Made by a program: the position numbers and the translations under genes
NCBI GenBank assembly: GCA_000507305.1
Contig: DF239875.1
Span: 92,229 to 156,228 of the forward strand
Origin: Breviolum minutum Mf 1.05b.01
Taxonomy: Eukaryota > Sar > Dinophyceae > Suessiales > Symbiodiniaceae
Length of the DNA stretch: 64,000 nt
Direction of reading: 5' to 3'
Part shown: piece by piece, positions 22,190 to 32,705 of the stretch
How the letters are laid out: each line of letters starts with the position of its first letter
How positions within the stretch are numbered: the first letter of the stretch is position 1
Notes under the pieces: generated by a model
The model's database searches: none
Seen by the model: only the letters and a program-made list of their open reading frames with translations
Told to the model about the DNA's origin: nothing

Positions 22190-22450
22190 CCTATCGAGGG
22201 GTTTTGACTCTACGAAAAAGCGGAATCCGAATCAATTTTTCTAGTGTCCCAGAAATTCCCCATTATATCTCCTATATATACCCTCCCGACACTGGTCCAA
22301 AGGAGATCCGTTAAGGGTACGTCCCTGGATCAACTGAGTGCTATAGCTACGTGCTGCACTAGTCGGACCTAGTGGGAGACTACTTATGTTCTTTTAGGAT
22401 TTTCTCGGATCTAGTAACGGGTTTCATCCAAGTAACAGTCCCCCCCCCCC
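22190..22450. other. Unrepeated block of unusual composition
   Basis: The stretch around TACGTCCCTGGATCAACTGA to ACCTAGTGGGAGACTACT is unlike the local repeats, ends in C and A homopolymers, and has no good frame. It could be the untranslated part of whatever is inserted at 21.6 kb. Confidence 0.3.
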
Positions 22451-22727
22451 CAAAAAAAAAACATCTTTAAAGACAGACGTACGAAGGATACAACTGAGAG
22501 AACATCAATACCATCATTCACGAGGTTATGCACCCCGTATCTCTTGTTTCAGCCAAAGAGAAAGGTCACACCCCCTTCTTTGTGCAGTGTCACCAGACAC
22601 GGAGTGCAATTACGGATGTTTATATTTCACCTTTTTAGTCACTGGGAGAGTAGTCCGACGCGCGGACTACACCAGGGACTCAAACAAATTTGTTCCAGGC
22701 ACAGAGCATGCTACATTCGTCGCTGGT

Positions 22728-22728
22728 C

Positions 22729-22763
<35 letters not shown>

Positions 22764-22764
22764 C
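22728..22764. repeat. (CAA)n microsatellite
   Basis: Twelve or so CAA units lie within the long ABC1K intron. Confidence 0.95.
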
Positions 22765-23081
22765 TTGGAAGACTACTTTCCTTTTGGGAAGGCCAATTTT
22801 CAGGTGCTATGTTATTTTCAGGGAGTGTATCTAATCTTTAGGTGAGAATGTTTCTGGCTGCAACATGGATGCCTTCACCCTTCGATCAAATGTACCTGGA
22901 TGTTGCCAACTTGCAATCGATCATCAAATACAATTTCAAAAAAGCCCACTAAGCACTGTGACTAAATAGAAAAGTGTACAGAATCTTCCAACATCACACT
23001 TGGAAATGCTTTCTTGGAAAATTTCTTTTCCAATAGGAATTCCCATACATGTTAGATGCCCGGATCTTGATATCTTGATAT

Positions 23082-23180
23082 CCCATAGGATCCATGTATG
23101 GTATATATTTACCTACATGAATGGTTCAGTTTTTATGGTTTTCATGTAGGTAGATATACCAGATACATGGATCCTATGGG
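23082..23180. repeat. Family B palindromic element
   Basis: The long arms CCCATAGGATCCATGTATGG and TACATGGATCCTATGGG show the complete family end. Confidence 0.9.
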
Positions 23181-23864
23181 TATTATATACTTCTGTCTTG
23201 TTGGTTTTTCAGCAAATCCCCCAGGAGTTCCGCAGCTGGTTGGAAACCTCGGTCTCTTGGGTGAGTTTTTTTTCAGAAAAAATCCCGAAAATCCCTTGGT
23301 CGGTCAACCTTCGTGTGACATTTCTTTCGGGGGATTTGTTTTTTTGTTTGGAACAATCCCAAGGTATTGGTTTTTTAGAAGGGAGGAACAAAAACAAATT
23401 GAAGTGCAACTTCTATAGAATGCCAGAACAGCATTTTCGGCTCATTTTTGCCTGTGGAATCTGTTTTCTGAGTTTCGGGCAGCTTTATCACATTGAAACC
23501 TTTGGGTTTCTGCAACGCTTTGAAAAAACATATATATATATATATATACACAGATTCATGTCAACTCGGCGTTAGTCCTTGGGATTAAGAAGATATATAA
23601 CGACACCCAGCACGGCCAAGAGTACAACTTTTGTGACAGGTTTAGATAAAAACAAAACATTTTTTCAGCTCCTCCCAGTTGCCATGTTTGGGAGGTGATG
23701 GCAAATCAGTGTTTTTGTTTGCCTTGGGTGTTAGGTGTTTGACATGTTTTTTTTCGATAATTTTCAAACATGGCTGAAATCTTTCAAAAGGGTCAAGTAA
23801 CGACCTGTTGCTGCATCGGTTTTTCTGCACAACCAGTTAAAGTTGGATATTTAATGATTTTGAC

Positions 23865-24035
23865 ATACTGTGTTTTAGCCCCTACAGGTAATCCCAGATA
23901 TTTGCTAGGGTCTAAACTGCCAGTATTTCCTTATAATAGGGGATGGTCATCAACCCAATAGGGGTTTACATACCCATTAATTATACGGATTCCTATTCAA
24001 GGTGGGATGAGTTTATCCCGAACATAGGGAGTTTA
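23865..24035. repeat. Dispersed repeat H, copy also at 41.1-41.3 kb
   Basis: It shares TGCTAGGG-TCTAAACT, TATAATAGGGGATGGTCATC and AACCCAATA with 41150-41240; a more distant relative is at 19420-19590. Confidence 0.6.
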
Positions 24036-24117
24036 GATGTTAGAACCCCCCCTCCCTTTTTTCTCGTTCATCCTGGGGCATTCCACCACTCCACCCACTT
24101 TTTTTTAAAGTCCCCAG

Positions 24118-24205
24118 GTCACCGTGCGCCGGGCGCGCTTGCGCGACTCCGTCAAAGTGCCGCGCACCTTTTCCAAAGCCTCGGCGGTTTGGGATGCCCA
24201 ACGAC
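24118..24205 (+). CDS. ABC1K exon: VKVPRTFSKASAVWDA
   Basis: It follows AGTCCCCAG and reads VTVRRARLRDSVKVPRTFSK then ASAVWDAQR. VKVPRTF is the family's short strand (V-x-V-P) that precedes RVLTME. The end is set by phase at GC (GCATGG), or three bases earlier at GA. Another frame is open but lacks family similarity. Confidence 0.8.
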
Positions 24206-24607
24206 GCATGGGGGCTTTGAGGTTAACTCTAATTGATCAAGCTAAGTTGGGATGATTTTGGAAATAAATGTTACTTTATATTATATACTTATATTACAAG
24301 AGTACGAGTTGTTGTTTCAAGAAACTATTTAGAGAGAAGGCAAGGTCTCAATTGTATGGATTATCCGAAGTTCAGGGAACAAAGAAACAGAGAGAGAGAG
24401 GTGAGAGAGAGCTATAGGAATATTTCGCTTTTCAATCTTAGTGACCTGCAAAATATCCTTGGAAGTGATCAATCGTAGTAGCAAAACCCATGGACCTTAG
24501 GACATTTCAATGTCATTTCAGATTCCTCTACCCTCTTGGTCATGTTTGTCACTCATATGCAGTCCAGTTGTTTGGCCAACCCTATCTGTTTTTTAACCAA
24601 AGTAGTC

Positions 24608-24702
24608 TACCTTACAGGCAACTAACATATATATCCCGTTTTAAAGGCACTTTTGAAGATGATTTTCCTTTTCCCAAGGTGGGATATGTTAGTTCCGAAG
24701 GG
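24608..24702. repeat. Family D-like hairpin element
   Basis: ACAGGCAACTAACATATATA and GGGATATGTTAGTTCCG bracket the shared core TTTTGAAGATGATTTTCC. Confidence 0.65.
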
Positions 24703-25152
24703 CTCGCCCTTAGTTGCAAACATGAAAAGTCCCCCCAGTTGGATGCCTGGGTGTAACGGTTGGGGTACCATGATTCTGGTCAAATCATAGCGACCGAAAA
24801 CACGACCTAAAACCCCAAAAGGTGGCTTTCTGGAAGGGAAAACGTGTTTGTTTCAGGGATATCCAGGTTGGGGATGGTTGGTGAAATATTCTTTCTTTGG
24901 CCGTATTATTTATATATTTTCTTGGGGAACTGCCCAATGCCCCGTCAGCCTGGTTCCCTCATCCACAAGTTCCCTCTTTTGGAAGTTCGGTGATGTTTCT
25001 AAGAAAAAATCACCCAAACAAATCCTATGGCATTTTTGCAGAGCTGTTTCCCAACATTCCCTATCTTCAAAGTTTGCTGACCTTTTTTGTTACCTGAAAA
25101 CATCAACTTGAGACTCCTTTTCTGATCCTATCCCTAACAATTAACTGTTCAG

Positions 25153-25244
25153 CGAGATCCTTCACGCTGCAGTCTCGTGTGCTGACAATGGAGCGCATTG
25201 AAGGGGTACCTTTTAGTGACATTTGTGAAGATCCTCAGTGTCAG
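25153..25244 (+). CDS. ABC1K exon: SRVLTMERIEGVPFSD
   Basis: It follows ACTGTTCAG and ends in CAG before GCGCCGGG (GC donor). It reads RSFTLQSRVLTMERIEGVPF then SDICEDPQCQ. SRVLTMERIEGVP matches the highly conserved RVLTMExxxGVP block. CAGGCGCC is repeated at the end of this intron, so the intron is flanked by an 8-base direct repeat. Confidence 0.95.
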
Positions 25245-25366
25245 GCGCCGGGGCTCCTCCAACTTGTGGGGTGTTTTGTAGGTGGTAAACTACCCATGAT
25301 CAAAGCGTGGGCAGCTGTTGTTACCGTTGTGGCTGTTGTTGCTGATTCAATGCTAAGGCGAAGAAT

Positions 25367-25419
25367 CTAGGTGGTGGTTTCAAATATTTTCAAATATTTG
25401 GGTTGAAACCACCAACTAG
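25367..25419 (+). repeat. Minimal 53-bp family A element with 4-bp target duplication
   Basis: It has only the two TIRs, CTAGGTGGTGGTTTCAAAT and TTGAAACCACCAACTAG, around a few bases, flanked by GAAT on both sides. The usual interior is missing, so the ends alone seem enough for movement. Confidence 0.9.
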
Positions 25420-25593
25420 GAATTGTTGCTCAAGAATACCTGATATACCTGCATAGCTAGTGTTGGAAACCTGTAGCTATGAAGCTTGCAGAAACATGTT
25501 TGCATCATCGCAATCTTTCAGATTTTGTGCTTTGTCACTTCATTTTCTCTGAATGGAGGAAAGTGTTTGAAATTATTTAGTAAATATACCTAT

Positions 25594-25702
25594 CTGGGTG
25601 GTGGTTTTAAATATTTCTTATTTTCACCCCGAAAATTGGGGAAGATTTTCAATTTGACTCATATTTTTTCACATGGGTTGACCCCGAAAAACCACCAACC
25701 AG
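25594..25702 (+). repeat. Family A TIR element
   Basis: It runs from CTGGGTGGTGGTTTTAAAT to AAAACCACCAACCAG with the core TTTTCACCCCGAAAATTGGG. No target duplication is clear. Confidence 0.85.
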
Positions 25703-26030
25703 TTACTATCCTTCCCTGAAACTGACAGCGTGTTTGCACCCGAAAAAATGGTCGAGGTTACGTCTTGAGACTTGATTCGGATCACTGTATGTGTCTGGGA
25801 GTCTTGTGAGTTTACCTTCAAAATATATTATGTATATATTATATGAAAGTAATTAATTGTATATACTATCTTTAACTGATTTTAAATGATCTTTCCAACA
25901 GTAACCGCTTTAAAAAGATGCTGCCTAAAAAGAAACATATTCTTTTGAAGAAGGTATACCCTTCAGGCAACTAACATATCCCACTAATGGGAAAGGAATC
26001 TCATCTTCCCAACTGCCTTTTGGATGAGAT

Positions 26031-26144
26031 ACTGTTGATGGAAAGAGAAATCTTGCACCACCTGGCATGTATAAAACCCTGCATGTAAAAGAATGGGATA
26101 CTTACCATATCAACCGGTGAACGCCGGATTTCTTCCATCAACCA
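26031..26144 (+). repeat. Family C element
   Basis: TACTGTTGATGG at the left, CGGATTTCTTCCATCAACC at the right, with TGTATAAAACCCTGCATG between. It ends 42 bases before the next ABC1K exon. Confidence 0.8.
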
Positions 26145-26186
26145 AATGTTAGTTCCGAGGAGGGTAGGCTTCACACAACGGACCAG

Positions 26187-26270
26187 GCGCCAGAGCAGTG
26201 GCAGAAGGCTTTAACATCGGCGCTATCTGTCGCTGCCCTGTCGGTGATTGACGGCACAGCCATCTTCCAT
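26187..26270 (+). CDS. ABC1K exon: WQKALTSALSV...FH
   Basis: This is a 28-codon phase-0 exon after ACGGACCAG that reads APEQWQKALTSALSVAALSV then IDGTAIFH. It ends on the first residues of the catalytic loop (FH then ADLH in the next exon). The donor is GC (GCTACT). Confidence 0.93.
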
Positions 26271-26442
26271 GCTACTTGGAATGCCAGGGCAACAAATGAA
26301 CCTCGTTGTTCCCCTTTCCTTCAAAAGAAGAAGCTTCCAACATTTCCCCAAAAAATGGAAGATGTTGGAATTCTGAATTCTACACAAAAATTGGGCATGA
26401 ACCAAATTTGAAATGCACAATGATGATGTGTTATATGCAGTG

Positions 26443-26547
26443 ATACTGTTGATGGACAACATCTCACACCAGTTGGTATGGTAGATGCCATATCATTTAT
26501 AGTGTTTTAGTGCTGTATCTATCCCAACTGGTGTAAGAGTTTCCCAG
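26443..26547 (+). repeat. Family C element, right end decayed
   Basis: TACTGTTGATGGACAACATC on the left, with ACACCAGTTGG mirrored by CCCAACTGGTGTAAG. Confidence 0.65.
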
Positions 26548-26849
26548 CAACAGGGGATTTTTTGGCAAATCTGCACGAAAGTTTTTTCCAGGAAGTCCGA
26601 TGATCTCATTATGAGGTGATCGTGGTCAGTAGGGAATATAGCCATGGGTTGGCTCACACCCGTAGATCATAACGTAAGCATCACAATCATAAATGGGGTA
26701 ACAATACAACAGATTCCTCGGACCCTTTTTGAATGCATGAACAAGTATTTGACCCAAAGAGCAAAAGTGTTTTAAAAAGAGCTTCGGGGGTGACAACACA
26801 ACAATTCCTCTCCGAACACCCCAGTTTTTTCTATGCAATTTCTATTTAC

Positions 26850-26938
26850 ATAGCCCCTGAAAAATGCTGGTTGGAAGACGATCGTTTCCTTCTGGGATAG
26901 CCTAATTTTTCAGGGGTGAACTGTTAGTTGCAGGGGGA
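26850..26938. repeat. Family D hairpin element
   Basis: ACATAGCCCCTGAAAAATGC and TTTTTCAGGGGTGAACTG TTAG. Confidence 0.7.
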
Positions 26939-27168
26939 GAGTGGTTGATCACAAATTGCGCAGAACGGGCAACGAGAAAGGGCCGAGATGTAGAGCAGAG
27001 ATTTTTTGACAGATTCGTTTTTCAGAGTTTCTGAAATCAGACACCTAATCTGAGACAGCTAATCGTTGAGGAATATGGTTGATACTGTAGTTGTTCCAAA
27101 TCCTACCTCAGTTCCAGGCAGTTTTGTGACATTCATTGAAACCTGTGGGTTTCTGAAACGGTTTATAT

Positions 27169-27279
27169 CTAGGTGGCGGTGTCAAATATCTTTGGAATTT
27201 TCACCCCGAAAAATTGGGGGAAGATGAACCTATTTTGACGAGCATCTTTTTCAAATGGGTTGGTTCAACCACCAACTAG
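27169..27279 (+). repeat. Family A TIR element
   Basis: It runs from CTAGGTGGCGGTGTCAAAT to GTTCAACCACCAACTAG, with the TTTTCACCCCGAAAAATTG core. Confidence 0.85.
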
Positions 27280-27608
27280 TAATTGTCACCTCAGAAAAAA
27301 GTGGTCAAAACAAAAAAACAACAACAAACAACTGAGCTTCGGGGGGAAGGGGTTATAGAAGTGACCCCTCAAAGAGGAAATTCATCAAAGTAGAATCTCC
27401 ATTTTTTTGAGCTCTATATAGTTGTTTGTTTTTAGAGGTCTTTCTGGACTAAGATAATAGTTTTGTTTTCAATGTTTTGTTTGGCACTAGCGACTCAGTC
27501 ACACGTTGTTGCTACCCTACTACTACCCACGTTCCGATCATCCATATTTTTTTTCATTGAATCCTTTCAAATTGGGATTCCGTAGAGTCCCTTTCCCATG
27601 ACCATTTA

Positions 27609-27737
27609 CTATAGGTGGTGGTAACTCAAATATTTTTTTCCAAATTTTCACCGCGAAATTATTGGGGAAGGTGTTCACCCATTTTGACTTGCGCATATTT
27701 TTCCAGCTGCGTGAAAGTGTAAAACCACCAACTATAG
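27609..27737 (+). repeat. Family A variant, TIR CTATAGGTGGTGG
   Basis: CTATAGGTGGTGGTAACTC and ACCACCAACTATAG are longer, perfectly paired ends. The interior (TTGACTTGCGCATATTTTTC) matches the copy at 62-181, so these two form a subfamily. Confidence 0.85.
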
Positions 27738-27769
27738 CCATATATGTCAATCGGTGATTTTTTTTTGAG

Positions 27770-27814
27770 GCGGACCTGCATTGCGGCAACATGATTGCAG
27801 TGCCAGGCCCTGAT
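27770..27814 (+). CDS. ABC1K exon: catalytic loop ADLHCGN
   Basis: It follows TTTTTTTTGAG and reads ADLHCGNMIAVPGPD. With FH from the previous exon it gives FHADLHCGN, the family's catalytic HAD loop with the metal-binding Asn. The 3' end is unclear: GT at 27815 gives a family-typical loop length but leaves the next acceptor without AG, whereas GC at 27807 with AG at 28376 is a regular splice but shortens the loop. Confidence 0.92.
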
Positions 27815-28375
27815 GTGTTAGGGATACATGCTGAGTGTCCAAAAAACAAAAACGACCGAAGGTGACTACAAAAAGAAAAACATAGGTGATATAAAATCAA
27901 CACTAGCCCAACAAAACCTTGTGGTTAATTGGTAGTTGCACATGGGAATTGTAAAAGTATCCAAGCAGGTTGATTGATACACAAAAAACCATGTGGATTT
28001 TCGCAACAATGGCAGTGGTGCAAGCTGTCCAAAACCAATGCCAGTTCATTTTGAAAGAAATGCGGGTTGCAATGATGATCCACCTTCTTTTCAGTGAGGG
28101 TGAACACTTTTCACTGTGAACAACTTCCATGTTTGTCATTGCATAAGTTTTTGGACACCAGAGAGTTGTGACACCAGAGGTACCATCCATTTTTAGACCG
28201 GACTCATTGTTAACACTTTCCGGGTTTCTATCTAATTGGATCATCCATTGGGTTTGTCTCTCATTGTGTCATCTTTGATTTCACCATTTTTTTGTTTGGC
28301 CATCCCAAAAAAGTCGTGGATAATTTTTGGTGTGCAAAAAAAATCATTGGAGGAACTTCCGGTGGATGCGAACAA

Positions 28376-28414
28376 GTGGCCTTCATCGATTTCGGATGTT
28401 GTGGCAAATTACCA
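28376..28414 (+). CDS. ABC1K exon: AFIDFGCCGKLP
   Basis: The frame reads VAFIDFGCCGKLP, the DFG-containing metal-binding segment, directly after GCGAACAAG. The start is uncertain by one or two bases. It probably ends at a GC donor (GCTCCT, phase 0), or at GT eight bases later. Two other frames through the same bases are open but show no family match. Confidence 0.92.
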
Positions 28415-29545
28415 GCTCCTTTGTAACTCGTTTTCCACCGAAAATTCCAGTGTCAGGGTTGATTGTGAAGGGAGCACGTTGTGCAGGGTTGGTTGGATGG
28501 ATGGAAGCCATCCAAGTGAAAACCCTGGGAATTTCCAAGTGTTAATCTTGGAAATCATTGAAACCAAAGGTGAAGTTTCCTAAGTGAAGTGGTTGACTTC
28601 AGATGTTTCATGTTTGCAGAATTCCGTATCACTGAGGAGCGGAGGCCTGGAAAAAAACAGACCTGTTTTAAGAAGGTGATTTGAAGGTGGAAGATAAGGC
28701 CGTGTAGTTGGACATGTGCAAGTTTTACCCCCCAAAAGTTTGAAACGTTTGAAAGTCTGACTGGAAGAAAATACATTAGACCACCCTAGTCCACATGACA
28801 TATTTTATGTAAATCCTCCAAAGAGGAAGCAACCTTGGAAGATGATATAAAGGTTTACTACCAGTACATATGAGTAGGATAGTATTGCACCTTTTCAGAA
28901 CATCACTTCTGGAAGATATTTTAGTCCAGCTACTGTACTATGGATATCATGGATATAGATGAACGACTCAGTAAACTGAGCCTCTAAGGAAAACCATTTC
29001 GACCCTTTGGTTTTAAGAGGGTCAAGATGGTCAAATATGTACATTTCTTGCGGAAAAGATATCAATCAAACAAACATTTGCAAACGGCTCGAAGAACATC
29101 ATCCGTAACGTGAAGTCAAATTCATATGTGGAATTTCCCGGCCAAGTGAAACAAAATCTTCATGTGAAGTTTTTTCCCAAAGTGTTTAGCCACAAATCCA
29201 CGGATTTGTTTTATAGTTTTAAATTTATCTATCCCTAGACATCCAGGGCCACTTTCCTGAGGGTTCGGTATGACTGGAGCCCAAAACCTACCAATCAAAC
29301 ACCGGAAACACCTCAGGAGATATGACTGGACCATCCATTTTGTTTGTTGGATTCTGAGAGCTTAGAAAACATCCATGTGATTTGTCAGTTGGGATGTGTG
29401 ATCCCTCGTTACTCCCGACTGTCTTGAAACAGCTAAGTGACATTTTTGATTTTAACATCCTGCCAATTTCTGGCTGGCCCTCAGGAAGGGAAGTTTCATC
29501 CCCATCGTAACCATGTATAGCTTCATGCCCTCAATCCCTACCAAG

Positions 29546-29573
29546 GCTCTAGAAGAAGAGAAATGGCGAACAA
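29546..29573 (+). CDS. Possible ABC1K micro-exon: ALEEEKWRT
   Basis: It follows CCTACCAAG and ends before GTCAGT. ALEEEKWRT would continue GKLP in phase and leaves one base that fits the next candidate exon. Its small size makes it speculative. Confidence 0.4.
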
Positions 29574-29786
29574 GTCAGTACTACCCTTTGACAGAAAAAT
29601 TGCATCACTTCAAAAATGGCTCTCCAATAGGAGTCAAAAGTGAATTTTGGCAGAATCCACCTACGTATAGATCCCAGTGAAAAGGTAAATATACCAGGAC
29701 TCGTCCCATGGATCCGTCATGGGGATGGACCGCTCGTTTTTTTCGTCACATTTTTAAACGGAAAAATCCGGGGGATTTCGTAACAG

Positions 29787-29815
29787 CGACTCTTAAGGCG
29801 AGGAACCTTATTGAT
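29787..29815 (+). CDS. Possible ABC1K micro-exon: TLKARNLID
   Basis: It follows TCGTAACAG and reads TLKARNLID before a GC donor (GCAAGC). Phase fits 29573. The sequence suits the helices after the DFG segment. Speculative. Confidence 0.38.
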
Positions 29816-29934
29816 GCAAGCTTCTGTCCCTTGACGTTCAGCAGTTCGTTAAAAGTGGGAGTGTTGTTTTTTCTGGTTAAATGAAGTGTAAATAAATATC
29901 AGTCCCATTGATCTTTTATGGATAGATAAGTAAA

Positions 29935-30051
29935 CTAGGTGGTGGTTTGAACATATTTCCCATCAATTAATATGAAACCACCACCTAGTTCTGTTCATCC
30001 GGGGAAATGAGCCAAATTGACTACTGTAGGGTTGGTTCAACCGCCAACTAG
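29935..30051 (+). repeat. Compound family A element
   Basis: A 54-bp short form (CTAGGTGGTGGTTTGAA to ATGAAACCACCACCTAG) is followed by the right half of another copy (CCGGGGAAATGAGCC to AACCGCCAACTAG). This suggests one copy inserted in or recombined with another. Confidence 0.75.
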
Positions 30052-30883
30052 TTTTCTTTTGACATCTATACGTCCAGGTTGAAGTCAGGTCTTGACATTC
30101 TGGTGATTTCCCCTTGCACCTGGAAAAGAAGACTTGACCAACGCAGCGTTTGTTGAGAACGCACCTCTTAAATATACCTAGGAACCTCGGAAGGCATGAC
30201 TGGATGATTCTGTGATGTGTAATGATTCATTATTGAAATTGTTTGTTTTGTGTTGGTTGATCTGAGTCAGATTGTTTTTTTAGGGGTAGAGTTAAGATCA
30301 AGGCCATAGATGTTTCGAAATTGTTTACCCTGAAAAGATCTTATGTTTCTACCCTCTATGACTCTATGTACATGGGGCATTGTCCACATTGAATATGTTG
30401 GAGTCAATCCGATTGGATGACCGAGTTGGTGTTTTGAAGTTGGTGGTCTTTAGATCAAGACAGACTGCCGAACAAAATGATTCATCAATCCTAGTCCCCC
30501 TTCAAAAAAAAGAGCTAATCACAGCAGGTGTGACATGAGGATTTTGTAAGTCAAATAAATTTTAAGATAATAGGCTTATTGTGAAGGGTGACAGCAGTCA
30601 CACAGCGTTTTGAAGTCACAACCTTGTCTCCACTTGTTTTGATAGCCACAGGCTGAGGGCCATCAGCCATCCCAGACTCCATCTTTGATGGTTACAAGCA
30701 CCCAGCTTGAACAAAAAAAACATTCCTTATCAAACATTACATAACATCATGAAGAGAATATCAGTGTTTTGAGAAGCAACATGTTGTTTCACAATTATTA
30801 AATGACTTCAGTCTTCATCTCTTTTTTTTTCGTTAGGTATCATTTTTGTCCCCTCAAACATCTTAGGCCTTTGCTGGATCCAG

Positions 30884-30946
30884 GTAGGGGGGGGTGCCAC
30901 ATGGCCGGTTTGGTTCGAGTCGAACTGAAACACGGAAACAAATATG
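30884..30946 (+). CDS. Possible exon, gene assignment unclear
   Basis: It lies between GCTGGATCCAG and GTGAGG and reads MAGLVRVELKHGNKY plus one base. The donor is strong. Phase does not join the ABC1K micro-exons on either side without a missing exon. Confidence 0.4.
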
Positions 30947-31073
30947 GTGAGGTTGTCCTCCTGACTAACATGGCTGGTAATACCTTGGAAGTTTCAACTG
31001 TTGGCCATTGAGATAGCTTCAGATCGATATAGGATTCGAGATATGCAGCTGGCTAATAGCTTATATAACTTAT

Positions 31074-31175
31074 CTAGGTGGTGGTTTCAAATATTTTTTA
31101 TGTTCACCCCTATTTGGGGAAGGTTCCCATTTTGACTAATAATATTTTTTCAGATGGGTTGAAACCACCAAGCAG
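31074..31175 (+). repeat. Family A TIR element with 4-bp target duplication
   Basis: It runs from CTAGGTGGTGGTTTCAA to TTGAAACCACCAAGCAG, flanked by TTAT at 31070-31073 and 31176-31179. Confidence 0.92.
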
Positions 31176-32157
31176 TTATAGTTGAACATCTGAAAAAGGA
31201 AAGAATTCGTCTTCCAACTCATCATTTTTCAGTGGCTATAACGGCTATTTAAACTTCGGGGGTGTGATAATCATTCATAATACTCCCTATACCCCCATTC
31301 CTTTGCCGTTCCCCCACTTGGAAGGGTAGACAAAGGTGGTGTTGGTTGGTTCATAATGGTGACCAGCCTTAAACATCTGGTGAATCATGGTACTTTCCCT
31401 CAGTTTACCCAGTTGCTCCTCTATTTCTGCCATCATTTTTTTTACGTTTGTGATATGCTTGGCGAGCCAAAATGGCCTGTCTCAAGGGGTGAGTATTCTA
31501 CCTTTTTTGAGGATAGTGAATCACAAATGCTTACCCTAGTGTTTTTTGTCAGTCACCTTGGGTTTTTTGGAAGTGTTTGGACCCTCTCAACAATCTCAAC
31601 AGCTCCCTAGAACAGCTTGTTTGGAGGTGTATGAAAGCTAGGCAATTTGTAACGACCTCAGCCGGGGTCACCCCAAATGGTTTAGTTTAGGAAGGGAATC
31701 ATGGGAATCCTACCCCAAATGGCCTCAAATTCAAGGTAAGTAGTAAGGAGTTATATATAATAAATTGCCCAGAATTACAGTATGCAACAATGTCATGGTC
31801 AAGTCAATTCAAGTCAGACTCAGACTCTGTCAAAACGACACCTGACAACAGGTTGTCCAATCCTTTTTTGAACGAATGCATGAATGGCCCAAGCCATCAA
31901 TCAAGTATTTCGCCAGATTGTAAATAATATATCCTTCAGATTTTGTTCAAGATTCTGGGAGGGTTAGTTGGTTTGACAGAAACATATCCCGTATAGTTTT
32001 TACATATGACCTACATGTGATTGATGTATCTGTATATGGTAAACGTTTAGGTAAATAACCATACATGGATGCTGCGGCTATGGCACTGAGTTTTTTTTGC
32101 GATTGTTTAAACCAAGTACAAGTATAGCAAAACTCCAGATACCAAACCTGAGATACG

Positions 32158-32251
32158 TTTGATGGAAGAAATCCTGCACCAGTTATGGTAAATCCCATTA
32201 TTTACATAGTATTATACATCCCAAGTGGTGCAGGATTTCTTCCATCAACAG
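32158..32251 (+). repeat. Family C element
   Basis: TTTGATGGAAGAAATCCTGC and GCAGGATTTCTTCCATCAAC pair over more than 20 bases. The centre is TCCCATTATTTACATAG. Confidence 0.85.
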
Positions 32252-32546
32252 TATTGAGCCGCTTGGAAGATGTTGGGTCCCTAAATTCCCTAGGAAGCTC
32301 ATGGCTGGAACCCAGATTTACAGGTCTTCAAGACAAGCAGTGATTTCAAATTCTACTTGGATATTGTTCATGGAAATTAGTACAGTCCTCCCGAAAAAAA
32401 GCTTTGTCACCGGAAAAAGGAAGTATATAGTCTTACATTTTTTAAAAGCTGTTTGATTGTATTTTTGTTTTGAGGGTTACTTAGTAAGATAGTTGTCTCA
32501 CAACCAATTGGGGCTTTAATCCCGCTTTACCTTTCTAACTGCGGAG

Positions 32547-32549
32547 TAT

Positions 32550-32606
<57 letters not shown>

Positions 32607-32607
32607 C
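32547..32607. repeat. (AGT)n microsatellite
   Basis: About twenty AGT/TAG units, 43 bases upstream of an ABC1K exon. Confidence 0.97.
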
Positions 32608-32650
32608 CGAAACTCCTTTCCAAAGGCTGGGTGGGTTCTATTCTCCGCAG

Positions 32651-32705
32651 GCCTGATGTGAGGCAATTCTGCGAGGCGGAGTCCCCGGGATGGCGGTTTG
32701 GGGAT
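32651..32705 (+). CDS. Probable ABC1K-gene exon: PDVRQFCEAESPGW
   Basis: It follows TTCTCCGCAG and reads PDVRQFCEAESPGWRFGD, ending in phase 0 at a GC donor (GCTGGG). It lies downstream of the kinase core, in a part of the protein that I cannot align. From here to 40466 ten exons agree in phase, which is the main reason for linking them. Confidence 0.6.

Noticed and set aside
22190..22450. Possible tRNA or LTR primer-binding region
   Set aside because: I could not fold a cloverleaf or find a primer-binding site or matching LTR; left as an unexplained block.
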